Part shown: positions 30,329 to 38,789 of the stretch, piece by piece
Layout of the letters: every line of letters starts with the position of its first letter
Numbering within the stretch: position 1 is the first letter of the stretch
Source: an uncultured Eubacteriales bacterium
GTDB taxonomy: Bacteria > Bacillota > Clostridia > Oscillospirales > Acutalibacteraceae
Length of the DNA: 64,000 bases
Assembly (NCBI GenBank): GCA_934457095.1
Contig: CAKSHJ010000001.1
Span: forward strand, 62,001 to 126,000
Reading direction: 5' to 3'
Program-made: the position numbers and the translations under genes
Notes under the pieces: generated by a model
Told to the model about the DNA's origin: nothing
Database searches by the model: none
The model's input: only the letters and a program-made list of their open reading frames with translations

Positions 30329-32311
30329 TTATTCCTGCGCTTGCGCCGATTCGTCAGCCTGCTCGGAGTCCTCTTTTACAGGCGGCTCCAGCAGCGCCTT
30401 CATAGACAAACTCACACGGTTTTTGTCAAAATCAATTTCGGTAATTTTAGCTTTAATCACCTGGTCCATTTTAAGAACATCCTGTGGTTTTTCCACTCTC
30501 TCATGCGCAATTTGAGAAATATGAATCAAGCCGTCAATACCGGGCACAATATTCGCAAACGCGCCAAACGGCGTCATACCAACAATTTTCGCGTCCACCA
30601 CAGTCCCCACCGGGTAGTCCTGTTTCAGCTTCTCCCACGGATTGTCCTCCTGCCGCTTAAAGCCAAGAGAAACCCTGCCTTTTTCGCGGTCCAGCCCCTT
30701 GATATAAACGGTCACTTCATCGTCCACATTCACAACCTCAGAGGGGTGCTTGATGCGATTCCAGGAAAGCTCGGAAATATGAATCATACCGTCAATGCCG
30801 CCAATGTCCACAAAAGCGCCGTAAGACGTAAGCGACTTAACAACACCGGTATATGTTTTGCCCTCCTGTGCGCTCTCCCAGAATTTCTCCTCCTGTTCGC
30901 TGCGCTCCTCCTGCAATACGGCCCGAATGGAACCCACCGCACGGCGACGGGAACGATTGACCTCAATAATGCGGAAATTAACCTCTTTTTTCAGCAAATT
31001 TTCCAACGGTTCGCCGCGGAAGGCCGTAGCCTGAGAAGCCGGAATAAACACGCGCACGCCATGCGTCACGGCAATAACGCCGCCCTTAATCACCTCGGTC
31101 ACAACGCCGGTCAAAACCGTGCCGTCCTCCTCAGCTTTAGCAACAATCTCCCTGCCCTTCACAGCGTCCAAACGCTTTTTAGAGAGCATAATCGTACCCT
31201 CCTGGTCGTTGGTGCGCATAATCAAAAGCTCAATTTCATCGCCAATCTTCACAATATCCTCGGGTTTCACATTCGGGTCGGACGACAATTCGGAAGCCGG
31301 CACAAAACCGGCCTGCTTTCTGCCCACATCCACCTGAATTTCATTCGGAGCAATACCCACTACAACGCCGCGCACCTTTTCGTCTGTATTAAAACTTTTC
31401 AAAGATTCCTCCAGCATCTCCTCAAAGCTAAGCTCGGTATTCTCCTGCAATTCGTTCCCGGATTTTAGTTCTGTCATGGTAACCAGTACCTCCTTAATGA
31501 TACTTGCGGGCGTGGAAGCGCCAGCAGTAATGCCTATATTTTGGGCAGCACGAATCTGTGCCTTGGGAAGCTCCCACGCAGATTCTACGAGGTACGTATC
31601 ACAAAACGGCTTGCAAACCTCATAAAGCTTTGCGGTATTAGAGCTATGCCTTCCCCCTATAATGACCATCAAGTCGGAATTCCGGGCAAGTTCAATGGCC
31701 TCCGACTGACGGTTGGCAGTTGCATTACATATTGTATCAAAAATCGTAGCGTTTGTATATACCCTTTTGAGGATTTTCAAACAATTTTTCCATTCTCCTA
31801 CATGAAAGGTCGTCTGTACCACAACGCTAATCGGCAAATTGACCAAATTTGGCGCCTGTTTCAACAAATTTTGCAGCTCCAAAACATCGCCCACAATATA
31901 AGACTTGCCTGCGCAGTGCCCCTCAATGCCAATCACCTCCGGGTGCGTGCGGTCGCCGACAATCAAAATAACCTGCCCCTTTTCAGACTCCCGCCTTACA
32001 ATATTGTGAATCTTGGCAACAAACGGACAAGTAGCGTCGCTGCAAGCGGCATTTTGGCGCAATAAGCTGTCGGTAATACTTTGCGGCACACCATGCGCCC
32101 GAATCACCACCGTACCGTCTTTCGGAGCATTTTCCACACGCTCAATCATCTCCACCCCGCGCGACTCCAAATCGGCAATCATCTGCGGGTTATGAATAAT
32201 CGGCCCCAAGGTATAGACTTTTTCTCCCTGCTCCAGCAATTCATACACCATCTGCACGGCTCTGTCCACGCCAAAGCAAAACCCCGCCGACTTTGCAACT
32301 TGAATACCCAT
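30329..32311 (-). CDS. ispH: IspH (HMBPP reductase) fused to ribosomal protein S1-like domains
   Basis: 660 residues. Residues 1-285 are IspH: cluster Cys12 (AGFCFGV), ATCPFVAKIH and DTICNATANRQ, plus HNP, RAHGV, THPEV and QTTFHV. This half makes IPP/DMAPP from HMBPP, the last MEP-pathway step. Residues about 310-640 hold four S1/OB-fold RNA-binding repeats (VRGVVVGIAPNEIQVDVG, TGVVTEVIKGGVIAV, TGVVKSLTSYGAFVDIGGIDGMIHISEL, DAKIVGMTPFGAFANI). The acidic tail is disordered. This fusion is known in Clostridia; why the activities are joined is unclear. It shares one base (TAATG) with the upstream plsC-like gene. End of the rpiR-to-rpsA series. Confidence 0.96.
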   Translation of the reverse strand: MGIQVAKSAGFCFGVDRAVQMVYELLEQGEKVYTLGPIIHNPQMIADLESRGVEMIERVENAPKDGTVVIRAHGVPQSITDSLLRQNAACSDATCPFVAKIHNIVRRESEKGQVILIVGDRTHPEVIGIEGHCAGKSYIVGDVLELQNLLKQAPNLVNLPISVVVQTTFHVGEWKNCLKILKRVYTNATIFDTICNATANRQSEAIELARNSDLMVIIGGRHSSNTAKLYEVCKPFCDTYLVESAWELPKAQIRAAQNIGITAGASTPASIIKEVLVTMTELKSGNELQENTELSFEEMLEESLKSFNTDEKVRGVVVGIAPNEIQVDVGRKQAGFVPASELSSDPNVKPEDIVKIGDEIELLIMRTNDQEGTIMLSKKRLDAVKGREIVAKAEEDGTVLTGVVTEVIKGGVIAVTHGVRVFIPASQATAFRGEPLENLLKKEVNFRIIEVNRSRRRAVGSIRAVLQEERSEQEEKFWESAQEGKTYTGVVKSLTSYGAFVDIGGIDGMIHISELSWNRIKHPSEVVNVDDEVTVYIKGLDREKGRVSLGFKRQEDNPWEKLKQDYPVGTVVDAKIVGMTPFGAFANIVPGIDGLIHISQIAHERVEKPQDVLKMDQVIKAKITEIDFDKNRVSLSMKALLEPPVKEDSEQADESAQAQE

Positions 32312-32913
32312 TATGCGTCCTCCAACAATTGGTTCACCGCGTCTGCAATTTTATGCGCGGCCGCTTTTATCTCACCGCGACTCCCGGTAGTAAAGCCAAA
32401 ATCCTCATACGCAATCAGCTTCCCAAACGAAACGGTCACCGGGCCAAACGGCTTAATTTTACCATCGGCAAGAATCGCAGCGGGCAAAACCGGCGCTTTA
32501 GCGCGGTAAGCAATGGTCGCAACGCCCGACTTGGGCGCAAACGGCACGCCGGGCGGCGTCACATAGCCCTGCGGAAAAATCCCGAGCATACCGCCCTGCT
32601 CCAGAATCGAAACGGCCTGTTCAATGGCCTGGGTATCGCCCTTACCGCGGTTTACCGGAAATGCGCCCAGCGTGCGTAAAAACCAAGCGGCAAATTGACC
32701 GTGATTCTCAAACAATTCCTGTTTTGCCATATAGCGCACCTGCCGGCGCTTCACACTAAAGCCCAACAAAATGGGGTCGGCCACCGAGCGGTGATTGCTG
32801 CATAAAATCACGCCGCCGCTCTTGGGTATATGCTGCGCGCCCTGAACGCGCAAACGGTACAGCGCTTTAATAAACGGCGCGGCGGTTACGCGAAAAAATC
32901 CATAAAGCTTCAT
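32311..32913 (-). CDS. PlsC-like 1-acylglycerol-3-phosphate acyltransferase, second copy, altered motif
   Basis: 200 residues. Motif I NHRSVADP (catalytic His/Asp) is present and the arginine-containing motif II region is recognisable (LGAFPVNRGKGD). Motif III, normally FPEGTRS, reads FPQGYVTPPG, so the usual Glu and Thr-Arg are missing. One amphipathic/membrane segment lies at the N-terminus. It would acylate lysophosphatidate at sn-2 if active. The 4-base overlap with the preceding plsC paralogue implies translational coupling. The change may alter acceptor specificity. Confidence 0.85.
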   Translation of the reverse strand: MKLYGFFRVTAAPFIKALYRLRVQGAQHIPKSGGVILCSNHRSVADPILLGFSVKRRQVRYMAKQELFENHGQFAAWFLRTLGAFPVNRGKGDTQAIEQAVSILEQGGMLGIFPQGYVTPPGVPFAPKSGVATIAYRAKAPVLPAAILADGKIKPFGPVTVSFGKLIAYEDFGFTTGSRGEIKAAAHKIADAVNQLLEDA

Positions 32914-33557
32914 ACGGTATTCGATTCCTTCCTGAAAAAGGTTTGTAAATCGCGCTCACGCAATTGCGCAATACGCTCCATCACCAGCCGCGAGGCCCTG
33001 CGAAATTGCGCCGCACTCTCCTCGGCAATGCCCAACTCCCGCGGCAAAATCAACTCCCCGTAAGAAATCACCGTTTTCTCAAAAGGCTTTGCGGCTTTGC
33101 CGTCTTTTGTGGTAATACACACGGGCAAAATCGGCGCCTGATGGCGATGCGCCAACATCACAGCGCCGGACTTGGGCTTACCCAATTTGCCGTCCAAAGA
33201 GCGCGTACCCTCAATAAAAATCCCCACAGCGCCGCCCTGCTGCAAAATCTCACCGCACCTGTCCAGCGCTGCAGCGTCGCCCGCGCCGCGCTCCACAGAG
33301 AACGCCCCCAGCGCGGTAATCAGCCAGCCGACAAATTTATGTGCAAACAATTCGGCTTTTGCCATATAAAAAATCTGCCGCTTGGTATCCAAAGCGAGCA
33401 TCGGCGGGTCTTTCAAAGAGAGATGATTGCTGCAAATAATGACCTTCCCGTGTTGAGGAATACGTTCGGAATGATTGGAAACATGAGGATACAGCAGCGA
33501 AAACGGAGGGCCGCCGACCACTCTGCTCACCGTATAAAAAGGGGTATTTTTCACCAT
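32910..33557 (-). CDS. plsC: PlsC-family 1-acylglycerol-3-phosphate acyltransferase
   Basis: 215 residues with all canonical motifs: NHLSLKDP (catalytic), GAFSVERGAGD and IEGTRS followed by KLGKPKSGAVMLA. Makes phosphatidate from lysophosphatidate at the membrane. It lies between cmk and the second plsC-like gene; cmk-plsC-ispH/rpsA is a familiar clostridial order, and the extra copy is the unusual part. Confidence 0.93.
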   Translation of the reverse strand: MVKNTPFYTVSRVVGGPPFSLLYPHVSNHSERIPQHGKVIICSNHLSLKDPPMLALDTKRQIFYMAKAELFAHKFVGWLITALGAFSVERGAGDAAALDRCGEILQQGGAVGIFIEGTRSLDGKLGKPKSGAVMLAHRHQAPILPVCITTKDGKAAKPFEKTVISYGELILPRELGIAEESAAQFRRASRLVMERIAQLRERDLQTFFRKESNTV

Positions 33558-33598
33558 TTCACCTCCATTTCCGGCAAAGCCGTCTGTGTTTCTTGTGT

Positions 33599-34282
33599 CT
33601 AAACGCGCCCAAGGTTTTGTGCCAAATACGGCTGTATCAGCGTCCTGATTTTTCTAATGACCTGCTGCTTTGTCAAGCCGGTAGAATCCACGATCACAGC
33701 GTCATCAGCGGGCACCAGCGGAGCCACAGCCCTATTTTTATCGCGGTCATCGCGCTGCAATATTTCGGTTAAAATGGTATCAAAATCGGCATACACGCCC
33801 TTTTGCCGCAATTGAGTATAGCGACGTTTCGCCCGTGCCTCCGGCGAAGCGGTCAAAAAAATTTTCACCTGCGCCTGCGGCAGCACCACCGTACCAATAT
33901 CGCGGCCGTCCATAATCACATTATTCTTCTGCGCAAAATCCTTCTGCAACTGCAACAAAAACGCGCGCACCGCAGGCACGGCAGAAACCATCGAAGCCGC
34001 CTGAGAAACCCGCGGGGTACGAATCAAATCGGTCACATCCTCGCCGCACAGCAAAACGCGCTGCCTGCCCTGCGCAAACTGCAGCGCAATACAAAGCCCG
34101 TCAAGCGCGGCGGTCACAGCGGCCGCATCGCCAAGCATCACGCCCCGCTCCAGCATATACAGCCCCACCGCACGGTAAAGCGCGCCGGTATCCACATAAA
34201 CAAACCCCAAATTCCGGGCAATTTTACGGGCTATGCTACTTTTACCGGCGCCCGCCGGCCCGTCTATCGCAACAGCAATCAC
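33599..34282 (-). CDS. cmk: Cytidylate kinase
   Basis: 227 residues from GTG 34282. That start is chosen because it overlaps the preceding stop as GTGA and has AAGGGGA upstream, giving the expected VIAVAIDGPAGAGKSS N-terminus. P-loop GPAGAGKSS, VDTGALYRA, DGRDIGTVVLP and RDDRDKNR (lid) are present. Phosphorylates CMP and dCMP. Confidence 0.96.
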   Translation of the reverse strand: MIAVAIDGPAGAGKSSIARKIARNLGFVYVDTGALYRAVGLYMLERGVMLGDAAAVTAALDGLCIALQFAQGRQRVLLCGEDVTDLIRTPRVSQAASMVSAVPAVRAFLLQLQKDFAQKNNVIMDGRDIGTVVLPQAQVKIFLTASPEARAKRRYTQLRQKGVYADFDTILTEILQRDDRDKNRAVAPLVPADDAVIVDSTGLTKQQVIRKIRTLIQPYLAQNLGRV

Positions 34283-35559
34283 AGTGCTTCCCCTTTCTGT
34301 TCCCAAAATTTTTGCGCAATGGAGCTTGCAGCCAAATACCCGCTGGAAAACGCGATCTGCAAATTAAAGCCCCCGGTATACGCGTCAACATCCAGCACCT
34401 CGCCGGCAAAATACAGCCCCGCAACAAGCTTCGACTCCATGCTGCCCGGAGAAATCTCCCGCACAGCCACCCCGCCGGAGGTCACAATCGCCTCCTCTAT
34501 GGGCCGAAAGCCCTTTATCGCAACGGTAAAATTTTTAAGCAGCGCGGCAAAATCCCTGCGTTGCGCCTTGGTGATCCGGTTACACTTCTGCCCGGGCGCT
34601 ATGCCTGATTTTGCAACCATCACAGGAATCAATTTTCTGGGCAGCAGCGCGCCGAGCGAGTTGATAAAATCCTTATTTTGGTTCTGGGCAAAATCCCTCT
34701 GCAACCTCAAGTCGAGCTGTTCCAACGTCAGCGCGGGCTTAAAATCAACGGCAATGCGGTACCGCCCCGGCCGCATATCTCTCATATGACAGCTGGCGCT
34801 TAAAATCATCGGCCCGGTCACGCCGTAATGCGTAAACAGCATCTCTCCAAAATCGCGGTAAATCAAGCGGTCACGCTCTGTGTCCGTAACAGAAATGGCG
34901 GTATTTTTCAAAGAAAGGCCTTGTAAAGCAGGGCACTCGCTGCCAAAAGCAACCAGAGAAACCAAAGAGGGCCGCAACTCGGTCACGGTATGCCCAAGCT
35001 GCTTTGCAAAACGGTAGCCGTCGCCGGTCGAGCCCGTAGCCGGGTACGACATTCCGCCGCAGGCAACCACCACATTTTGCGCATGGTACACCCTGCCGCT
35101 TTGGCATTCCACGCCGGTCATTTTCTGTAAATTTGCACAAAGCGCGGTCACGGTCTCGGTTTGCACCCGCACGCCGTTTGTAACGCAGTAACGCTTTAAA
35201 GCGTCCACAATATCCGCAGCAAAATCCGACTCCGGAAACACCCGATTCCCGCGCTCGGTTTTCAGCGGCACGCCCAAATTCTCAAAAAAGCGCATGGTAT
35301 CCTGCGGCGTAAACCGAGAAACGGCGCTATATAAAAACCGACCGTTTACAGGCACAGAAGCAATCACAGCAGGCACGTCGCAATTATTGACCACATTGCA
35401 CCTACCCTTGCCGGTAATGCGCAGCTTTCTCCCAAGCCTATCATTCTTCTCCAGCAGCAAGGTCCGCAAACCATTTTGAGCGGCAACGCCGGCGGCCATC
35501 ATTCCGGCAGCGCCGCCGCCGACCACAATCACATCAAACCGATTCACCTGATTTTTCAT
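34279..35559 (-). CDS. HI0933-family flavoprotein (NAD(P)/FAD-dependent oxidoreductase)
   Basis: 426 residues. N-terminal dinucleotide-binding DVIVVGGGAAGMMAAGVAAQNG, then KNDRLGRKLRITGKGRCNVVNN and C-terminal GGVAVREISPGSMESKLVAGLYFAGEVLDVDAYTGGFNLQIAFSSG (in parts), all typical of YhiN/HI0933 proteins. FAD binding is clear; the substrate is unknown. The start is placed at ATG 35559; an in-frame start at 35571 is possible. The gene overlaps the rpiR end by about 26 bases. It commonly precedes cmk in Clostridia. Confidence 0.88.
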   Translation of the reverse strand: MKNQVNRFDVIVVGGGAAGMMAAGVAAQNGLRTLLLEKNDRLGRKLRITGKGRCNVVNNCDVPAVIASVPVNGRFLYSAVSRFTPQDTMRFFENLGVPLKTERGNRVFPESDFAADIVDALKRYCVTNGVRVQTETVTALCANLQKMTGVECQSGRVYHAQNVVVACGGMSYPATGSTGDGYRFAKQLGHTVTELRPSLVSLVAFGSECPALQGLSLKNTAISVTDTERDRLIYRDFGEMLFTHYGVTGPMILSASCHMRDMRPGRYRIAVDFKPALTLEQLDLRLQRDFAQNQNKDFINSLGALLPRKLIPVMVAKSGIAPGQKCNRITKAQRRDFAALLKNFTVAIKGFRPIEEAIVTSGGVAVREISPGSMESKLVAGLYFAGEVLDVDAYTGGFNLQIAFSSGYLAASSIAQKFWEQKGEAL

Positions 35560-36415
35560 CCACCTTCTCATAAACGCCGTATTCGTCCCAAATGCTCTCC
35601 AGCGAATGAAACACGGCCTTAACCTCGTCTTTTTTCAAAGCGGCGCCGGCCACGATCAGCGCGTTAATCAGGCTCAACGGAGCCACCAGCGAATCCACAA
35701 AGGAGGCCATTTCGCTGCGGGCCAACAACAAATATTTGGCGGGCGGTGCCAACGGAGAAAGCGAGCTATCCGTAATGGCAATGACCTTAGCGCCGCGGCT
35801 GGTAGCAAATTTCAACGCCTTAACCGCGCGCTTGGAATACCGCGGAAAACTAATCCCGATCACAACGTCCTGCCGCCCCACGTGAATCATTTGTTCAAAA
35901 ACTTCGGCCTCGCTGGTCGCGTTTACCAGCTGCACATGTTCAAATAACAAGTTAAAATAATACGCCATAAAGGCGGCCAAGGCATGCGAGCTTCTCACGC
36001 CGATAATATAAATTTTTTTGGCGGCAACAATGGCGCTGACCGCCTGCGAGAACATTTCATGGGAAGTTTCGTCCATCGTGCGGCGAATGCTATCCATGTC
36101 GCGAGTGAGCACGGCGCTTAAAATTTGGTTGTTTTTTCCGGCGTTAGCGGTCATCTCCAACCGCTGCACCGAGGTCATGCGACTGCGAATCATTTCCTGA
36201 ATCGCGCGTTGCAAATCGGGGTAACCGGCATAACCAATTTCGGTGGCAAAGCGCACCACTGTTGATTCGCTGACGCCAACCGTTGCGCCTAATTTTGCTG
36301 CGGTCATAAACGCTACCGTATCATAATGTTCTTCAATGTAGTTGGCAATTAATCGCTGCCCTTTGGAAAATTCCGCCATTTTCCGCCGCATTCTGAGAAT
36401 AAGCTGATTATTCAT
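35534..36415 (-). CDS. RpiR/MurR-family transcriptional regulator
   Basis: 293 residues. N-terminal HTH_6 domain (FSKGQRLIANYIEEHYDTVAFMTAAKLGATVGVSESTVVRFA, in parts) and a C-terminal SIS sugar-phosphate-binding domain (about 125-260; IYIIGVRSSHALAAFMAYYF, DVVIGISFPRYSKRAVKAL). Regulators of this family sense a phosphosugar. No sugar pathway gene is adjacent; the downstream genes are lipid and nucleotide genes, so the target is unknown. First gene of the series ending with ispH-rpsA. Confidence 0.92.
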   Translation of the reverse strand: MNNQLILRMRRKMAEFSKGQRLIANYIEEHYDTVAFMTAAKLGATVGVSESTVVRFATEIGYAGYPDLQRAIQEMIRSRMTSVQRLEMTANAGKNNQILSAVLTRDMDSIRRTMDETSHEMFSQAVSAIVAAKKIYIIGVRSSHALAAFMAYYFNLLFEHVQLVNATSEAEVFEQMIHVGRQDVVIGISFPRYSKRAVKALKFATSRGAKVIAITDSSLSPLAPPAKYLLLARSEMASFVDSLVAPLSLINALIVAGAALKKDEVKAVFHSLESIWDEYGVYEKVDEKSGESV

Positions 36416-36453
36416 ACTTGTAATTTCCTTTTATGTTTGCACTCTTACTATTC

Positions 36454-36482
36454 AGTTTAATGCGTTGTTGTGCAAAAATCAA
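36454..36482 (-). promoter_or_regulatory. Putative sigma-A promoter of the rpiR gene
   Basis: TTGATT (36477-36482), 17 bp, TAAACT (36454-36459). parS site 3 begins 18 bases upstream of this -35, so ParB binding could influence it. Confidence 0.5.
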
Positions 36483-36500
36483 GCCATATTTTTAAAAAAA

Positions 36501-36516
36501 TGTTTCACGTGAAACA
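36501..36516. promoter_or_regulatory. parS: parS centromere site 3
   Basis: Exact TGTTTCACGTGAAACA, followed by TTTGTTCTTG much as at site 1. It lies between the rpiR promoter and the end of a membrane-protein gene. The + strand changes from A/C-rich to T/G-rich here. Confidence 0.94.
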
Positions 36517-36581
36517 TTTGTTCTTGTTTACCTGCTAAGCTGAAAATGCGCTGCCTATTTACCTACTATGTTTATAGGTTT

Positions 36582-37121
36582 TTATTTCTTCTTCAGCCAG
36601 TTTGAAAATTGGCGGTGCAGGCGTTTGATGTAAAATACTACAACCCCTGTGATTGCTATGTCGTATAGTGCAAAAACGCCGTTGGCAAATAACCATAAGA
36701 CCCATGGCATGTATACCCCGAAAACGGTCATGCTCTCCTTTGGTATGCCCAGCGCATATACCGCAAGAAAATATGCCGGAACCAACGCTGCGTTGCATAC
36801 GGCAAATTTTATGACCCATTGTAACGCCTTATTTTTCAGTCGTTCCAGCAATGCTTTTACGATTGGGTAATACCCCAAAAATATGCTATATACCAGGGCC
36901 GCTTGTTTGTCCGGTACGAATAAATAGGATAATATCGCTGTTACGGCAAACACCGGCAACGCCCAGCGTATTCCCATTTCGATGACCGGTATTACCAAAA
37001 GCAGGCCTGCCAATGCCGGTAAGGTCAGCGTTGCTACGGGTATGAGCGCCGCTAAATACATCAGCGCAAGGCCTAATGCTGTTAAAATGCCGCAAAAGGC
37101 TATGCGTATGGTACGGTTCAT
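36582..37121 (-). CDS. Predicted membrane protein, ECF S-component-like
   Basis: 179 residues from ATG 37121 (AAGGGG at good spacing; GTG 37130 is possible). About five to six membrane helices. The start NRTIRIAFCGILTALGLALMYLAALIPVATLTLPALAG (in parts) and the VPDKQAALVYSIFLGYYP loop resemble small integral membrane proteins related to vitamin-transporter S components. No ligand-binding motif is specific enough to name a substrate. The gene lies after the J-domain gene on the same strand (22-base gap), so may be co-transcribed with DUF5685 and the J-domain gene. Confidence 0.75.
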   Translation of the reverse strand: MNRTIRIAFCGILTALGLALMYLAALIPVATLTLPALAGLLLVIPVIEMGIRWALPVFAVTAILSYLFVPDKQAALVYSIFLGYYPIVKALLERLKNKALQWVIKFAVCNAALVPAYFLAVYALGIPKESMTVFGVYMPWVLWLFANGVFALYDIAITGVVVFYIKRLHRQFSNWLKKK

Positions 37122-37143
37122 TCCCCTCACCCCTTTTATTTTC

Positions 37144-37770
37144 TTAGCAGCAGGGAATTAAATCTCCGCCGAAGCACTCGCAGCAGCAATCTGCGCATAT
37201 CAATCCGCTGCAGACGTCGCAGCCGCTGCAGTTGCCCTGCCGCCGCGGCATGCTTGGATTGTATCCTCCGTAGACTCCGGTTCTTTGGTTTTTGAGCTGG
37301 TTGTATGCCATGGAGTATTCTGCGTTGGAGGGGTCCATGTCGCATGCTTGCGCAAAATGATTGTACGCTTCTTCCAGCCAGCCGCGCTTGTATAAAATCG
37401 TGCCTTTTAAAAAGTACCATTCGGCGTTTCTTTGCGCGGGCGGTACGCCGTTTAATATTTGTTCGGCGTCTGCGATTCTGCCTGCCATGATTAAATTGCG
37501 CACGTCTGTAAAGCTTGAATTTTGGTTGTGATATTCGGTGCGGGAGCCGCCCGACGCTGCTTTGCCGCCGCTTTGCCGGGTTTTTCGCTCGTTGAGAATT
37601 TGGTCGTAGGCTTGGTTGACCTCTTTCATTTTTTCGGTGGCTAAGTCGGCGATTGGGCTGCCTTGGTAGTTGTCCGGGTGGTATTTTTTTGCCATTTCCC
37701 GATAGGCTTCTTTTACCTGCTCGTCGGTGGCGTCTTTTGAGATGCCCAGGACTTTATATGGATCTGTCAT
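37144..37770 (-). CDS. J-domain protein with TPR-like region and Cys-rich tail
   Basis: 208 residues. J domain at 1-65 with the HPD triad (KKYHPDNYQ), so it should stimulate a DnaK ATPase. A Ser/Gly linker is followed by a TPR-like helical repeat region ([32 protein letters not shown]). The last 30 residues hold about 10 Cys ([22 protein letters not shown]), possibly a metal site. It lacks the zinc and substrate-binding domains of true DnaJ. It overlaps the DUF5685 gene by 17 bases; the two are usually linked in Clostridia. Confidence 0.88.
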   Translation of the reverse strand: MTDPYKVLGISKDATDEQVKEAYREMAKKYHPDNYQGSPIADLATEKMKEVNQAYDQILNERKTRQSGGKAASGGSRTEYHNQNSSFTDVRNLIMAGRIADAEQILNGVPPAQRNAEWYFLKGTILYKRGWLEEAYNHFAQACDMDPSNAEYSMAYNQLKNQRTGVYGGYNPSMPRRQGNCSGCDVCSGLICADCCCECFGGDLIPCC

Positions 37771-38647
37771 TCCGGTTCTCCTTTTGGAACAGTATTTCCT
37801 TTTGCATTTGCGGTAAGCCTTCTGTTATGATGTTTTCTATTATGGGTTTGAAATGGTGCGGTTCTATTAAATGATAGGACGCTATGACCTGGGAAAGCAC
37901 CGCGTTGAGCGATTGGTTGCATTGTGTTTTTGCTTGGGCGATTTCTTCGGCCTTGCTCTCTTTTGTGAGGGAAAATGATGCAACAAACGGGTTAAAGGTT
38001 TGCTCTTTTATGTCTTTTTCCATGTCGTCGGCAGCGTCTATCATATAGACCCATTTGCCCAGAAAATACCCCAAATTGTGCAGGATGCGCGCCGTTGCCT
38101 TGCACTTGGGCGCAAGCTGTGCAAAAATTTGCCCCAGCATTTGCGCGGTGGGTTCCGCTGCGGCGTCGATTCCTGCCGGCGCCTGCTGCTCTGCCTGCTG
38201 CTGCGCCGATTGCATATTGCTTATGATTTGCTGCAGCTGCGGGTAGCGTTTGCCTGCTTTTTGATTGGCTCTCCATACCCACGGCAGCAGCACATATGCT
38301 CTAAGTTTTCCTAAAATACCGCTGTCTGCAATATCGTCGCGCAGTTTTTGGTGCGTGAGCATGACCGTGAGCGCGCCCGCTAATGAAAATTCTGCGTTGC
38401 TCTGCGTGCAGAAACTGCACTTCTTGAGCGGGTTGCATACGCATTTGCCCTTTTGAACCGGCGTGCAATTTTCTTTTAGGCTTAGGCTCACCAGCGCAAA
38501 AAATGTGCTGTCGTAGCTGAGCGCTAAGCGTGAAAGCATGCCGTATTCTTTGCCCAGTTGCTTGCATAGGGAACAGTAAACGCTTTTGTACCGCTCGTAT
38601 TCGCGCACCTTTAACTCCGGAATTTTCGGTTTGATATAGCCAAACAA
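37754..38647 (-). CDS. DUF5685-family protein
   Basis: 297 residues from TTG 38647 (family proteins start with FGY; AAGGAAGG is 8 bases before). A TTG at 38653 in the same frame is an alternative. N-terminal [31 protein letters not shown] with a CxxC, then CxC/CxxC ([15 protein letters not shown]) suggest a metal site. The rest is helical with DDIAD and [11 protein letters not shown] acidic motifs reminiscent of isoprenoid-synthase-like folds. Function unknown; coupled to the J-domain gene. Confidence 0.82.
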   Translation of the reverse strand: MFGYIKPKIPELKVREYERYKSVYCSLCKQLGKEYGMLSRLALSYDSTFFALVSLSLKENCTPVQKGKCVCNPLKKCSFCTQSNAEFSLAGALTVMLTHQKLRDDIADSGILGKLRAYVLLPWVWRANQKAGKRYPQLQQIISNMQSAQQQAEQQAPAGIDAAAEPTAQMLGQIFAQLAPKCKATARILHNLGYFLGKWVYMIDAADDMEKDIKEQTFNPFVASFSLTKESKAEEIAQAKTQCNQSLNAVLSQVIASYHLIEPHHFKPIIENIITEGLPQMQKEILFQKENRNDRSI

Positions 38648-38757
38648 GCACAAAACCTTCCTTGTGTTATTTTATTTATTTTACTATATTCTCATGCGTG
38701 ATTTAATGAACGATATGTAAATTTTATTGATTTTCCTATTTTTTCTGGGCTTTGAGG

Positions 38758-38787
38758 CAAAAAAAGCCTCTTTTTTAGGCTTTTTCT
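38758..38787 (-). terminator. Terminator after uvrA
   Basis: Minus strand: stem AAGCCT / AGGCTT closing a short A-rich loop and followed by T7; nested GAGGC/GCCTC alternatives exist. Confidence 0.8.
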
Positions 38788-38789
38788 TT

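Noticed and set aside
35886..35901. CACGTGAATCA inside the rpiR gene as a fourth parS
   Set aside because: The right half matches 7 of 8 bases but the left half only about 4 of 8; it lies in coding sequence.
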